From Dactylorhiza incarnata (Eukaryota > Streptophyta > Magnoliopsida > Asparagales > Orchidaceae): a stretch of 64,000 nucleotides of DNA. The first letter of the stretch is position 1, and every line of letters starts with the position of its first letter. Of this stretch, positions 33,628 to 46,535 are shown in pieces. The notes beneath the pieces were generated by a model. That model did no database searches. It was not told where the DNA came from and saw only the letters and a list, made by a program, of their open reading frames with translations. A program made the position numbers and the translations under genes. The stretch covers positions 7,857,001-7,921,000 of the forward strand of contig JAWHQI010000040.1 in NCBI GenBank assembly GCA_033032865.1. The letters are read 5' to 3'.

Positions 33628-33641
33628 ATCTCCCCCTATTT
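33628..33641 (-). other. polypurine tract of element H
   Basis: Minus-strand AAATAGGGGGAGAT abuts the LTR start, the same string as in E1. Confidence 0.85.
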
Positions 33642-33849
33642 ATCTTAACAAATTTTTTAGGCTTCTTAAGTGATTTCAATCATATTGATAAATAAAAGAG
33701 AGCACAAAAAACATATCTTAATAGAATGACAACATAAACTAGAATGGTATGGAATACTTGCAATTTTAATAGATATGATTGCCTACCATAGTTGTATCTC
33801 AAATTTGTGCACTAAAGCATTATGAGAGTCATTATTCATTATCTTAAAA

Positions 33850-35500
33850 CTCACATTATTACAGATATTTGGTAGAAGCTTTTTTTTTCTGGAGAAGACA
33901 TGTGTTGGCATATTCCTTGTTGGAAATATAAGAGGTTCCTCCTCCTCCTCATCAATCCTATTTTCATTCTTCGCAACCTCCTCCTCATCAATTTTATCAA
34001 CATCTTTGTGAAGCTCTCCCTAAATTAATGTGGTATCTTCAGCAATATGAACAGCTTCATGTGCAATTAGAGTGACATCATTGATGATCTGCTCATCGGC
34101 TGTGAGGAGATCCCCTTGGGTTGATGCAAGCATCTCCCACCAAGATTTGTGCATGCCTTTCCTGATCTGTAGCAATCTCCTTCACTTGAACAGTCATTTG
34201 CTTCTCAGCAACAACCTCCCCTTCTTGGGTAGACACTTCCTTTTCTTGAACAATTTCTCCTTCTAGAGCAGGCATGTCCTCCTCTATAATAGTCTCCCAC
34301 TTCTGAACCCTGCTGAAAAGTAAGGTAAAGAAAGATATTTTTATCTTTGTGGAGTACAACAATGTATTTATTGCATGAATTGATTCGTTTTTCTCTTTCA
34401 GTTCATTTTCCATCTGAGAATATTTTTTTAGGATTTTCCTTTATTGGGTATGTAGTAAGTTAGAAAAGGTCTAAGTGGGTAGTTCTACTACTTCAGAGTT
34501 TGCTGGATAAATGTCAAAGAGAGGTAGAATATGGGAGATAGAAGGTGTATCTGCAAGATGTGTTGATTTGTCAAAAGGAGGTGTTATTGATTGAGGATGA
34601 TCTAGAGGAGCAGAAAGGATAACTGTGAGATTATCTTCTGGGGTTGTGGTAGATTATTATTGTGGAGAAGAAATAGGTGTTGGATGTTCAGCTATAGTAT
34701 CTGATATGATTGTTTCCTGTCCTTGTGTTGAATGTTCAACTATGGTATTTTGTATAATTGTTTCCTGTTCTTGTTCTAGAGATTATGGAGGAGATGGTGG
34801 AGCTTGATCAGGTTACAGGATTTGTCTAGTCCATTTGGAGAAGATCCCCATGATTATTATTTTACCAGGAGGAATAGACACTCCTTTGGATCTGCACACC
34901 ATTGGATAGTGGTGTTATAGGACATGACTCATGATCCTCATGTATGCATTTTCCTTGTGGGCATACTTATGATAATCAGTTGAGAAGGTGCCTCCCCCAA
35001 TGGATTCTCTTATTAAGAACCAATACTCCTATGATCTGCAGTTGTTGTTAGGGAATTGCATCTTGAGCAAAAAATTTACATAGTAGGACTTTGCCTACAA
35101 TGTTTGCCAAGAACCTGTATTCTTCTGAAAAATCGTTCTTCTTTATGTTGATTGCTTTGTCTTTGTTGAAATTCATGATTTGCAGTGTTTGCTGGGTTTC
35201 TATCGCCTTTAGTTCAGATGAGTCATCACCTACTGGTAGATCGAAGGTGAGACTCAACATCTCCTCAGTGATATGAATATTATGGTCAGAAATTCTTCTT
35301 TGGAGAGACCCATCCTCTCCAATATGAATGTTGTCTTTCAATTAGGCCAATTCAACATCATTTATCTATCCTCTTGTGGAAATCAATTTTGTGAGTCCTA
35401 TAATTTGAAATAAATTCAAGATTCCCTTAAAGTTTTCTGTCGCTGCATTGAACGAGTCGATGCCAACATCGAATCCTGAGTTCACCTTTGGAGGAGCCAT
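33850..35500 (-). pseudogene. env-like / 3' ORF remnant (element H)
   Basis: Starts MAPPKVNSGFDVGIDS at 35500 on the minus strand and continues with stops near 35390 and 35340. Fragment 35048-35341 keeps the block FLANIVGKVLLCKF, matching MADIVGKALLCKV in the element B ORF. A later fragment (34093-34413) is glutamate/lysine-rich with repeated EGE/QEKE segments. The function of this ORF class is unknown. Confidence 0.65.
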
Positions 35501-36035
35501 TAATTCTTATAGCAGTACCTGCAAAAACAAGACTAGAAAGAGAGAAGGAAATGAGAATAGGAATGCAAGAAAACAAGAGAGGAAGAGAGGGAAAATTTGA
35601 AAGCGTAATTTGATTTAACATCTATGTTGCTTAAAAGAAGATGATTTGTTGTAGCTTAGGGTTTTAATCAAAGCAACGTTGAATGGAAATAGACTCAACG
35701 TGGCAAAATGAGTCAAAGTAACTTCTAGAAGAAAAAATTGTGCTCGCTCGGCATATCGACATTGTATCGATTGGTAATAGATGTGACTTAAAATTCTTGC
35801 ATCAACTAATAAGTCGATGTATGCATCGATATGAATTTGACACTACATTAAATGCTATTCGAATCAACAATCCCAGGCAGCTCTCAATGTTGGCGTTGAG
35901 TAGAACTCAATGGTGTATCGAATTCTATTTGATGCATCTTTAAATTAACATTTGCAGTTTCTTCAAGAAATTCTTGTTGTTTTTCCCAGAAATAGATTTT
36001 TATTCAAAATAACATTTATTAGATAATATATGTGT
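35501..36035 (-). other. pre-env spacer of element H
   Basis: No ORF. It contains several TCGA/TTGA-N7-TCGA or decayed modules (for example near 35755 and 35890-35930), corresponding to 24270-24440 in E1. Confidence 0.6.
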
Positions 36036-36678
36036 TTGCCCGGAATTCCCGTGACCTCTTCTTTAGTCAGAGAAGCCCCTCCAACAGTCTCAGATTTGAG
36101 AGACCACCCAGATCGTTTGCTCTCCCTCCAATTTTTTCTCCAAGGAATGGGCGGTTAAGCTTCCGTCAGATCGCCAGACCGCGTGGTCTGGCCTCTCTTT
36201 TCCCTTTTTTTTATTAGCACCCCTTTGCGCTGCCCCGACACTCCTATACCCCGGGAAACCCTTAATTTTTGGATCTGCCCGTTTGGGAAGCCTCCGCGTC
36301 AATAAATAGAGGAGTAGCGGTACTTGAAAAGGGGCTTTTGCTTTGAGCCTCTAGCTTACAACCTGTGTAAGCAGTCTCGAATTCTGTCACTTTTCTACCT
36401 CTCCCCCTGGCCTGTTTTAGACCCCTCTCTGTAATCCTTTTTTGAGATAAATCAAAAAAGTTTTCCCTCTGAGATCTCTCCTCTGGCATTCTTCATCCTA
36501 AGTGACCTGCACTCCGCAGTCTCTTCGCTCTTCTTTTAGTGTGAGTCTTGGAGGTAGATTTTTTGTACCAACAGAACGAACACGCGACCTTTAAATTCAG
36601 AGTGTTCAGGTGAAATCAGTGGACTTTTTAGATGTCAAACCACAGGAATTATTCTCGCCGGTCTCCCATCGGTCACCA
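36036..36678. other. GC-richer segment of unknown origin
   Basis: Composition shifts sharply from the flanking AT-rich element sequence. No domain is recognised in either strand's ORFs. A 7-bp inverted repeat (CCAGACC/GGTCTGG) lies near 36175. The texture is like plant mitochondrial non-coding DNA, but I could not recognise a specific locus, so the origin stays open. It ends where element A's LTR begins. Confidence 0.45.
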
Positions 36679-37754
36679 TGTTGGATCGATAGGAGCCCTT
36701 AGGGGGGGGTGAATAAGGGAATAAAAATTATTTTTGAAATTTTAAGAAAATGACTAAATTGTTTTTAGTAAGAGAGAGCAAAATAACAATTTAGAAATTA
36801 GTAATTTGCAATAATAAAATTTACGTCAAATGAGAGAAATCAAGTAAACACAAATAGAAACATGATTATATTATATGAAAAAAGTGTTTACATAAATTTG
36901 ATTTCAATAATGCTAGAAATCGAAGGCGTACAAATGTAAATATCTTTTTCTTTTCTATACCGACTTGTATCGCCACAAACCGGTTGGCTTTAGCCAATCC
37001 TTCCCCGGATATGGCCTCATGCCACTCTAGCCAATCCTTCCCCGGATATGGCCTCGAGCACCCCCTAGATCTAATCTCCTAGACCTAGTCACCAACTCAC
37101 GTCGTGAATTACCCCCTAAGCCGCGATGGACCTAGTTGCCAATACAAGGCGATTTTACTACAAAAAATTCACAATAATGAAATAAAGCAAATAACAAAAA
37201 CTCCCTCTATGAGATTTCTGAAGATGAGGATGAAGGATCGTTTTAGCACACGCGAGGTTGAAGAGATCATTCTTCGGATGCAGCGTGTTGGTTTCCTTCT
37301 CCGGAAATCTTCTTCGGCTTTGAGTGGGAGATGAACTTTTGGCATAGTAACAACTCTTGAATTTTTGCACAAGTAATCTCTCTGGGATGTCTAATCATAA
37401 CAAGAGAAAAGGCATCATTTTATACAACTTGGAGATAGCACATGCGGTAGCTCCTAGAGCCTGCAGTAGCGTTCGTGTAGAAGCGGTTACGAAACCATCG
37501 CGGCGTTGCATTGTGTGCATGAAATCAAGCTAACGCCCGGCGGAAGCGCTAGCGCCTACGGTAGTGCTAGCGCCAGGCGGTATCCCTAGTGCTTGAGGTA
37601 GCTCTCCTTCAAAGAATTTGATTTGAAGCTGCTTTCTACCTATGGAGTATTGCACCTATAGTTCCTGCACACTATAAACACACGACAAGCAAGATCAAAG
37701 ACAATATTGGTTTTGTTATTCTCAAACAAAGGGATGTGACACACATGTCCAACA
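36679..37754 (-). repeat. 3' LTR of element A (1076 bp)
   Basis: In plus sense it runs from TGTTGGATCG to GTCCAACA, with the G-rich GGGGGGGTGAATAAGG block near 36702. The 5 bp to the left is CACCA. Around 37440-37600 it is rich in GCTAGCGC/GGCGGTAG words that recur in this element's 3' region (39337-39370) and in its gag (42845-42885). Confidence 0.85.
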
Positions 37755-39500
37755 ATCTCCCACTTTTGATAATAACAAATACTCTTAGCAAGAAATCAAC
37801 AAAGTTGTTTATAGTATATGATAAGAAAGATAAAAGTGCAACTATAGTATTTGAAAGCATTAGAATGTGCATACTCCCCCTATCTTAATGCTCCCCCTAC
37901 TTAAATGCAATTTATGCTTTACTCCTCCTAAATGACAGATTACATGAATTAGTCTCCCCTTAATCTTCTAGATTTCTTCAATTAATCTCCCCCTTTTGGT
38001 ATTATCAAAAGAAGGCGGGGTTAGGGTAGTAAGGAGGCATTCTTTATAAATGAGAATTCATGATCGAGCTTTTGTAATATATGAAATCATAAAGAATTTA
38101 AACATAGTATATAAAGAGATTTCAAATAAATAAATAAGAGTTGTAAGCAAGCGGAAAATTATAAGAAACATCTTTTTGTAAAAATGAAAATCATAAGAAT
38201 AAATATGGATTGAAGTTCAAAATGTAAAGTTGTTTTAACCTTTTTGAAATCTCAAAGTTTTACATAAAGTTACCAAGCATGAAATGAACATATCAAAAAG
38301 AGATTATACTACAATGTTACTTAATTTCAAGTTTAATAGATACCAAACATTGTAGAGATCATGCTAGGTTATCTAGTGCATTTCATATATAAAGAGTAGT
38401 ATAGATAAAACATTAGAATCCAATACTCATGAGAAGAAGTGTTATGAAAGATAATGAAGTGCACATAAGTATATTTTGAGCAAGGTTAACAAATGATTTA
38501 AATCACAAAATACAAGACATCTGTAGAGTAAAGTGCACAATAAAACACAAGTATATATTAACTTTCACACACTTTAATGCACATAAATTTTAACAAAGTG
38601 GTGTAATACCCAAGGTTTGCACAAGACACTTTACTATTCTTTCCAAGTAGTACTTGGTGGAGTTATATTTGTCTATATTTTTTGTTAACTTTTGTGAGAC
38701 AATATTCTCCTAATACACTTGTTTTGCAAACCCAACATAATTTTTTTTAAACAACCACTTTTCTTAATTTCTTAAGTGCAATTCAAATGTTGTGTAAGTA
38801 ATAAACTTATGCAAGTTTTAATTCATTGTACAATTACAATACACAAGCAAGCATTTTTAGATTTAAACACACGCGTTGATTACCAAAATAAGTGAGTGAA
38901 ATGTATCATTATCAATCACAAAACATTTACTCATACTTAGAGGCATGCTAAGCTTGGTTCTACACATATTTTTCAATACAATTGATGCACTTAATTAGAT
39001 ATATCAAAGCATGATAAACAAAACAATGTTCATAGTAATATGAAGAAACAAGTTTTAACATTGTAGATAATTCTAAATAATAGAATTCAAACATGATTGA
39101 TATTAGCAATAAAGATCATACAGTTTTTTGTTGTTTTGAAAATTTTTAATGAAAGAAAAACAGAAAACCACAAAAACATACTTTTGTATTTTTTAATTTT
39201 GAAGTTTTGTAGTTGATTTTTTATAATATAAATAAAACAAAAATAACAAAAGTCAGAAATACAAAAACTAAGTAGTACATATAAACTAACATATTTTTAT
39301 TAATTTTTAGAAATTTTTAAGAACAGAAAAATCAAACACCCACGCTAACGCTAGCGCTAGTGCTAGCACAGAAAACGGTAAGTGATTTTTTGAGAATTTT
39401 AAATTTTCACTTTTTGAACTTAATTAAGAGTCCTTGAACTTAATTTTGTAATTTTTGGAGATGTGTTGATTGTTCAATTTGCATAAATCTTTAGCGATTT
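37755..39500 (-). other. polypurine tract and long non-coding 3' region of element A
   Basis: Minus-strand AAAAGTGGGAGAT at 37755-37767 abuts the LTR. The remaining ~1.7 kb is AT-rich without an ORF. A second tract of similar type lies near 37988-38005, where CTTTTG/CAAAAG forms a short stem. Confidence 0.65.
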
Positions 39501-42500
39501 TCAAATAACTAATCCTAAGATGTCTAAGACTCCTAATTCCAACCTTAACATTTGAAAGCTTGGATCAGGAAGAGATTTAGTGAATATATCAGCAAGTTGA
39601 GAGTTCGTGCCAATGAAACTTATCCTAACATTTTCCTTTTTAATGTGATCCCTTATGAAATGATGACGTACATCTATATGTTTGGATCTAGAATGATGTA
39701 CCAGATTATTTATAAGATCAATTGCACTTTTGTTGTCACATTTTAATTCAATATGTTTTAGATGAAAACAAAAGTCCTCTAGAGTTTGGCTCATCTATAG
39801 TTCTTGTGCACAACAACTCCCTAATGCAATGTATTCGGCCTCTGTGGATGAGAGTGCAGCCGAATTTTGCTTTCTACTAGACCATGCAACTAATGAAGGT
39901 CCTAGAAAATGGCAAGTACCGCTAGTGCTTTTTCTGTCAAGTGAGCATCCGGCGTAGTCCGAATTGGAATTACCGTGAAGTGTAAATGTATTATTATGCG
40001 GGTACCATAATCCTAATCTAGATTACCTAATTAGATATCTAAAAAATTGTTTTATCACTTTTAAATGAGATTCTTTTGGATTGGCTTGAAATCGAGCACA
40101 TAAGCATACGACAAACATAATATCGGGTCAAATTGTACTTAGATAGAGTAGAGAACCAATAATACCACTATATAATGTTTGATCAATTGAAATTCCCGAT
40201 TCATCTTCCCTAATTTTAGTGATGCACTCATTGGTGTAGAAATATGTTTAAGTTTTTCAAATCCAAAGTGTTTAAGCATATCAAAGACATATTTGGTTTG
40301 ACATATAAAAATACCATCATTTCTTTGTGATATTTGAAAATCAAGAATATAAGAAAGTTGTCCTACTAGACTCATTTCAAATTCATTTATCATCACTAAA
40401 ATAACTTCATTACACAACTCTTCATTAGTAGATCCAAAGATCATATCATCAACATATATTTGCAAAATAATCAAATCATCTTTATTGTGCTTAATGAAGA
40501 GAGTATTATCGGCACTTCCCATATTATAACCGTACTTTAATAAAAATGATGTAAGTCTTGTATACCATGCATGGGGCGCTCGTTTTAAACCATAAAGCGC
40601 TTTTTCTAGTTTATAAACATTATTGGAAAAATTTTAACTAATAAAACCGGGGTGTTGTTCAGCATAAACTTCTTCATTTACAAACCCGTTTAGAAAAGCA
40701 CATTTTACATCCATTTGAAATAATTTTATTCTTTTAATGCTTGCAAATGCTAGAAAAATTCGTATAGATTCCAATCTGGTAACAGGTGCAAAAGTTTCAT
40801 CAAAATCCATACCCTCGATTTGTGAATATCCTTGTGCTACTAAGCATGCCTTATTTCTAATGATTCTAGACTCACCATCTAATTTATTTTTATAAATCCA
40901 TTTACACCTACAACCGGGTGATTATATGGACTTTCTACTCATTTCCAAACATTATGTCGCTCAAATTGTTCTAACTCTTCATTCATAGCCAAAAACCAAA
41001 ATTCATCATTTAAAGCGGTAGAAACGGTTTTTTGTTCTATTTCGGAAACAAAATAAATATTTGAATAAGATTCATGAAGAGTAGAGCGAGTTCTTACGCC
41101 AATAGATGGTTCACCAATTATTAGCTCCCACGGATTATCCTTTGTAAATTGCAGAGCACTTGGAGGCACATAATTATCTTCCTTGGCCTCCTCTTCCTCT
41201 TCTTTGGAAGGTTCCTCGTCACCATGCTCCAAAGGTGGTAAGAGATTATCCTCTTTGCCAGTGGAAAGTCTTTCTACACAAGGAACAAGCTCATCAAATT
41301 TCACATTAATCGACTCTTCAACTTTACTAGTTCTTTTAATAAAAATTATATAAGCATTACTAGTTGAAGAGTATCCAAGAAAAGTTCCTTCATCGCATTT
41401 TTCATCAAACTTTCCCAAGATATCTTTAGTATTCAAAATAAAACATTTACAACCAAAAATATTGAAGTAGGCTACGTTAGGCTTCTTTTTAAAATAGAGT
41501 TCATAAGGTGTGTGATTAAGAGATGGGCGACGCATAATTCTTTTCATAACATAACATAATGTATTTATGGCTTTGGCCCAAAAGGACTTAGGCAATTTAT
41601 ATTCACATAGCATAGTTCGTTCTAGTTCTTGAAGTGTCTTATTCTTTCTTTCTACAACACCATTTCATTGTGGTGTGCGTGGTGTGGAGAACTCATGCTT
41701 AATGCCTAACATATTAAAAAAAGAAGAAAACTATTAATTTTCAAATTCTCCTCCATGATCCGAGCGAATGCATTTAATTTTTAAATCACTTTCATTTTGA
41801 ATACGAGTACATAATTTTGCAAATTTGCAAAACGCATTGGATTTGGATGAGAGAAATAATGTCTAACAATATCATGAAAAATCATCTATTAAAACATATG
41901 TATATAATCTACCACCAAGACTTGCGGTGCTAACGGGACCAAAAAGATCCATATGAATTAATTGCAAGGGTCTTGTAGTTGAAATAAAATTTTTACTTTT
42001 GAAAGAGGATCTAGTAAATTTACCTTTTTGACATGGTGAACAAAGTGAAGGTAAAGTTTCGTTTAACCTAGGCAATCCTCTAATTAAATCACTTTTGGAA
42101 AGTTTTACAATAAGATTTGTGCTAGCATGTCCTAGCCGTCTATGCCAAAATTCTAATTCATCATTTTTAGTGATAAAACATTTTATAGATGATTTAGAAA
42201 GATAATGAAAAGAAACTATTTAAACATTTTGTATTCTTGGTGCCGTTAGTAAAATATCTTTTGTAGTAGGATTGGATATTTTGCACTGATTAGTGGAAGA
42301 TTCAAATAAAACATCTAATCCTTTATCGCATAATTGACTAATAGAAATAAGATTGTGTTTTAGCCCTTTCACATAAAGAACATTTGATATCGTAAAGAAT
42401 TCATTACAAACTGTACCAATTCCCATGATCCTTCCTTTTCCGTTATCGCCAAACGTCACGATCAATCCCTTCTTCATTTATAGGCTAAGGAACATTGCTT

Positions 42501-42560
42501 TATTGCCAGTCATTTTCTTGGAGCATCCAGAATCCAAGTACCACAGGTCTTCATTGTCCT
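39501..42560 (-). pseudogene. copia pol: protease, integrase, RT, RNase H (element A)
   Basis: Order on the minus strand: protease with LDSGCS near 42520 and GLKHNLISISQLCD; integrase from about 42200 with CSPCQKGK, HMDLFGPVSTASLGG, IRSDHGGEFE and VVERKN, then its C-terminal part (WAKAINTLCYV, FNIFGCKCF) to about 41270; reverse transcriptase with YVDDMIFGS near 40460; RNase H ending HIDVRHHFIRDHI and ADIFTKSL, stop at 39501. Open pieces occupy different frames with stops between them (for example 40522-40939 and 41613-41872), so it is dead. Motifs are standard Ty1/copia. Confidence 0.87.
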
Positions 42561-44370
42561 TAGCCTTCTTGCACATCTAGAAAGAAGATGAGAGTAAAGA
42601 TCCGGATACCCAAGTGGTACAGCCCATAAAATAAGTGGAAGCCTTAGGTACCCAGGTTTGCTTTAAAATAGTTTGTTTTAATTTCCTGCAAGAACTGGAT
42701 GTGTGACCAAACCTATAACAGTTTGCACACGTAATAAAGGGGGTTGATACACTTTTCTGGAATTTTTTCTTGCTGGAAAGAATCAGATTTTCATAAGAAA
42801 AAGGTTTTGCATAAGAAATCATTCAATTTTTGTATGAGGTGCTAGAGTCGGCGTTAGTGGCTAGCGTCGGGCGGTAGCACTCAGCTCGATATCCGAGCCC
42901 AAATTTTCCAGAACCGTAACACCTGTTTCCTAGAATCATATCTAGAGATTTTTGGCCCATTCGAAATATTTTAATGGCCATGGTGAGGTCATAAACTTGT
43001 GCTTTAAGTGATGAATTTTCTTTCACAAGCATGACACACCTATTTTCAAAACCTTTTTTTTTGTTTTTTAATTTGCAAAAGAGAGGCTTCTAATTTCCTT
43101 TCTAATTCCCCCTTCTCTTTTGTAAGAGTTTTGGCATGGGAGAGGGCTTTAGAAAGAGAATCTTCAATATATTTTGCCATCTTAATGGAGTGATCACACT
43201 CTTGGCAAGAAACCTTTTCTTATCTAAAATAATTAATTTCATGGAAAGCTTTGATTTTCATTAATTAGAGATTCATTTTCATGATTCAATAAAATATTAT
43301 CTTTCATATTTTTATCAAAAGCTTTGCAAGTTTCAAGAAATTCATTAAAGAGTTCATCGTAAGTGGGAGTTACATCAGTGTCGCTAAGAACACTGGTGTC
43401 ATCGTTGTCGTTTCCTTGTCCTATGAGGCTCATGTTTCCTTCCCATTTCTAGCTTTTAGCATTTTTCTCTTTTCCTTCCCTTTGTGCCTCTTTTCCTTTT
43501 TCTCCTTCAGAAACTTTGGGCACTGGCTCCGAATATGCCCAGTCTTCCTGCAATGATAACATTCTGGAGGAGGTCTTTCTTCCACATCGTCGCTCTCCTT
43601 CTCCTTCTTTGAAGATGACCCTTTCCATCTTCCTTCCTTTTGGAAATATTTCCGAAAGGTGTTTCTCCTATCCGGATTTCTCATGAACTTTCGGAAGTTC
43701 TTTACCAAGAGACTTTCTTCATCCTCATCCTCTTGGCACTCCTTCTTTGATTTTAGTGCCAACGTCTTCTTCTTTGGCTCCTTGTTGCATTCATCATATT
43801 GGATCTTGAGTTCTACCTCATGGGTTTTGAGATTCCTAATGAGGCTATCAACATGGAGCGTTCTTAGATTGTGTGACTCCTAGATAGCGGTCACCTTCGG
43901 ATTGAATTTTGGAGGAAGAGATCAAAGAATCTTTCGGACCAAGTTGCCATTGGAGAAGCTCTTTATAAGAGCTTTGGAGGTATTGACGATCTTGGTGAAG
44001 CGTGTGTACATTGCATCAATAACTTTGCTTTCATCCATCCAAAACTTTTCATATTCTGACTCTAGTTGGAAAAGTTTTGAATCTTTAACCTGCGATGTAC
44101 CTTCATGAGTAATCTCCAAATGATTCCAAATTTCATATGCAGTAGTACATGAGGAAATTCTATTAAATTCATTTCTATCTAACGCACAAAATAAAGCATT
44201 CATGGCCTTTGCGTTATTTTTGCATTTAAGTTTATCACTATCATCAGATTTATCTTTTAGTTTTTCTAACGTTATCTCTCCAACTATAATTGTAGGAGGA
44301 GAGTATTCCTCTTCTACCATATTCCATACCTCAATATCTATGGTCATAAGAAAACATCTCATCCTATTTT
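42561..44370 (-). pseudogene. copia gag, truncated and frameshifted (element A)
   Basis: The capsid region (43922-44362) carries EVWNMVEEEYSPP and AYEIWNHLEITHEGT, the copia gag fold. It continues with a CCHC knuckle CYHCRKTGHIRSQC (about 43550), an acidic and heptad-rich region, then a second knuckle CANCYRFGHTSSSC (about 42730). Frames change near 43900, 43435 and 43050. The first few dozen residues are missing because element B begins at 44371. The short stretch just before the second knuckle contains the CTAGCG...GGCGG words shared with its LTR. Confidence 0.82.
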
Positions 44371-44617
44371 TGTTAGTTATTGGGTGTCAACTTATCACCT
44401 AGAGGGGGGGGGGGGGGTGAGTAGGTTTTTCAAATTGTTTTCTTCCCCTTTAGATGTTCTTTACTTCTGGTTAACTGATTTAGAATGTTAAAGGCACAGC
44501 ACATAAAACACACTAGAATTTATATAGGTTCCTCAAGATCGGGTGTCTTGAGTAGTCCTTTGTCCCTCTGCGCCTACCCAGCAATGTGCTAGGCTTGGCA
44601 AACTCCGCCAAAGCTTC

Positions 44618-44912
44618 AGGCTCGCAAGCCTTACAACACAAACCCGCAAGTCCTATAGTTTAAGCCCGCAAGCCCCTACTTCTCCCGAGCCTTCAAGCTC
44701 GACACTCAGACCCTCAAGCCCTACCTAGCTCAGACCCCCAAGTCTATCCTTTGCCCTGGCCTGCAAGCCTTCACAGGTCTCAAGCCCTCAAGCTTGACAA
44801 TATTGGACCTGTAAGTCCACTACCCTGGCCCTCAAGCCTCACAGTTCTCCAGCCCTCAAGCTAGACACTTAGATCTGAAAACAGATCTTACATGTTCTAG
44901 GCCCGCAAGCCT
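44618..44912 (-). repeat. hairpin array with CCGCAA/CCTCAA loop (B 3' LTR)
   Basis: About a dozen units. Stems seen in plus sense include AGGC/GCCT, GAGC/GCTC, AGAC/GTCT, CAAGC/GCTTG and GGAC/GTCC around CCNCAA-type six-base loops. Equivalent arrays lie in the other three LTRs of B and C. Confidence 0.8.
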
Positions 44913-45260
44913 TACAAGAAATTACAGTAAAGAAAACTGTTTCTTCTGCCTGATGGAGATCGACAAGTTGACTTGAAGAAGATGCTTCTTGATTTGTCGT
45001 TTTCAGCACTGGATCTTCTTCAGCCCTTCTTCTTTTTCCTGATGTTGATCGACTTCTTATCAGTCAATGGAGATGATTGAAACTTTAGAGAACACCGGAT
45101 ATGAATCTTTGTTCTCTTCTTCTTCTTCTTCACCGCGGCTATAACTGTTTGATTGAAATGCTCTGCGGGATTCTTTTTGTTCCAAGGTTTGAGTGAGAAT
45201 GAGAACGACTGCTTTTCTTCTCTCGAACGAAGACTTGTTTCTAGGGCATCCACTGTTACC

Positions 45261-45270
45261 TTTTATAGGA
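45261..45270 (-). promoter_or_regulatory. TATA box, element B 3' LTR
   Basis: Minus-strand TCCTATAAAA. The hairpin array begins about 350 bp downstream in element sense. Confidence 0.6.
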
Positions 45271-46137
45271 CTGAGGAACCTTCCAACGGTCTCCTATGAT
45301 GTCCTTTAATGTCAAACGCCCCATTCCTTAAGAGCACGCGCTGATTGGACAATCAGGCGGTGGCATTAAATGCATGACAATGCATTTGCAACATTTGAAT
45401 TCTGTCTCGTTGGTGTTCCCATCTTTATGACGATACAGATAGCGTCTCGACGATAGGCTTCGTCGTTGTCTTAGACCTTGGTAGATCTTCAAGTCTACTT
45501 GCTTCTTCCTTTGACATTGATATCTCAATGATACGAGATATCCTAGCGTTTCTGCATATACAACGATATGCCATCTCTGACTGTGTCGTCGTGATCTTCA
45601 TTCTTGCAGATTGTCATCGTAATCACTTTATTCTCTCGATGACATGTTCATTACGTCGATAGTCACTTCGTCAGGGAACGATGTCTTCATAGCAGCTTCC
45701 TTAGCCTCTTTGACACCAGCTCTCCTTTACGCCGATATCGATGATACTTCTGGATATTGCCTTCTCAACGATAAGGCTACTTTGATGATGTCGATGATAC
45801 TGCATCTTCTCGATGAAATTCCTTCCTTTGATATCTTCGATGTTTCTTTTTCATTAGCTTATGTCTTCTCTCCAATATTCTGTCGGCATTGTGATGTGAC
45901 AACGATATGTGCATCACGATGATAACTTCCATTGTCCTTCAGCTTTGCTTTGCTCATCATCATGACGACAAGCATACTTTGTCGACGACATTATACTTAG
46001 GCAGGTTATTGATTTACTGGACATATTATCTCATCTCTGCAAGTATGAACTAGATATGACATTAAATACAACTTGCACGTATCATTGAGATGAGCACTTC
46101 TTCAAATCAGGAACACTGTTGGGCACTGTTCCAAACA

Positions 46138-46535
46138 ATATCCCCCTATTTGAAGAAGTCATAAACCACTCAATGTAAATGTCACTCATATAAAAGATTT
46201 GATATTTTAAGCAAGTAAGCATATAATGATGACATTGCAGCGATATTTGAGTGAACATAGAATTTGACAAGTGTTACTTCATTTATAGATAGTGCCAAAT
46301 GTTTTCAAAAGTTTTTAACATTCCTACATTCAGCCCCTTAAAGATTTAGTTGTCTATATCTCTGGTGCCCTCATAGCAGCTTCACCCTTTGCTTTGTTGG
46401 CACTGGCTTCCTGCTCCTTTCCATCTTGTCTGGTGAAGTATTCAAATAGCTTGGGATGATACTTTAGGGGCTCAGGAGTGTCTGCAGGGATTCGCCTGCT
46501 TGCTTGTCCCTTCTGTATACTCCCCTTGCTTCTTC
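46138..46535 (-). other. polypurine tract and 3' untranslated region of element B
   Basis: Minus-strand AAATAGGGGGATAT abuts the LTR at 46138-46151. The rest, to the env-like stop at 46536, shows no ORF. Confidence 0.65.

Larger units (their letters stand above)
31987..36035 (-). mobile_element. truncated SIRE-like copia element H (3' end only)
   Basis: On the minus strand: pre-env spacer, env-like ORF, polypurine tract, then 3' LTR. Gag, pol and the 5' LTR are absent from the window. It shares the hairpin arrays and TCGA-N7-TCGA words of E1 and looks like the same or a sister family. It stops near 36035 where a GC-richer segment begins; that breakpoint is approximate. Confidence 0.75.
36679..44370 (-). 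mobile_element. copia element A, 5' part displaced by element B
   Basis: On the minus strand: broken gag, then pol, a 1.7-kb non-coding 3' region, polypurine tract and 3' LTR. Its gag frame runs up to 44370 and is then replaced by the LTR of element B at 44371, so B inserted in A's gag and A's 5' LTR should lie to the right of the window. No env-like ORF is recognised, unlike E1, B and H. Confidence 0.82.
44371..46137 (-). repeat. 3' LTR of element B (1767 bp)
   Basis: In plus sense it runs from TGTTAGTTATTGGG to CCAAACA. It holds a G run at ~44404, the hairpin array 44618-44912, a TATA motif at 45261 and a TCGACGAT-rich U3 (45400-45990). Confidence 0.9.

Noticed and set aside
37672..37872. 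Hydrophobic minus-strand ORF suggesting a small membrane protein
   Set aside because: It spans the LTR edge and polypurine tract of element A and has no independent support.
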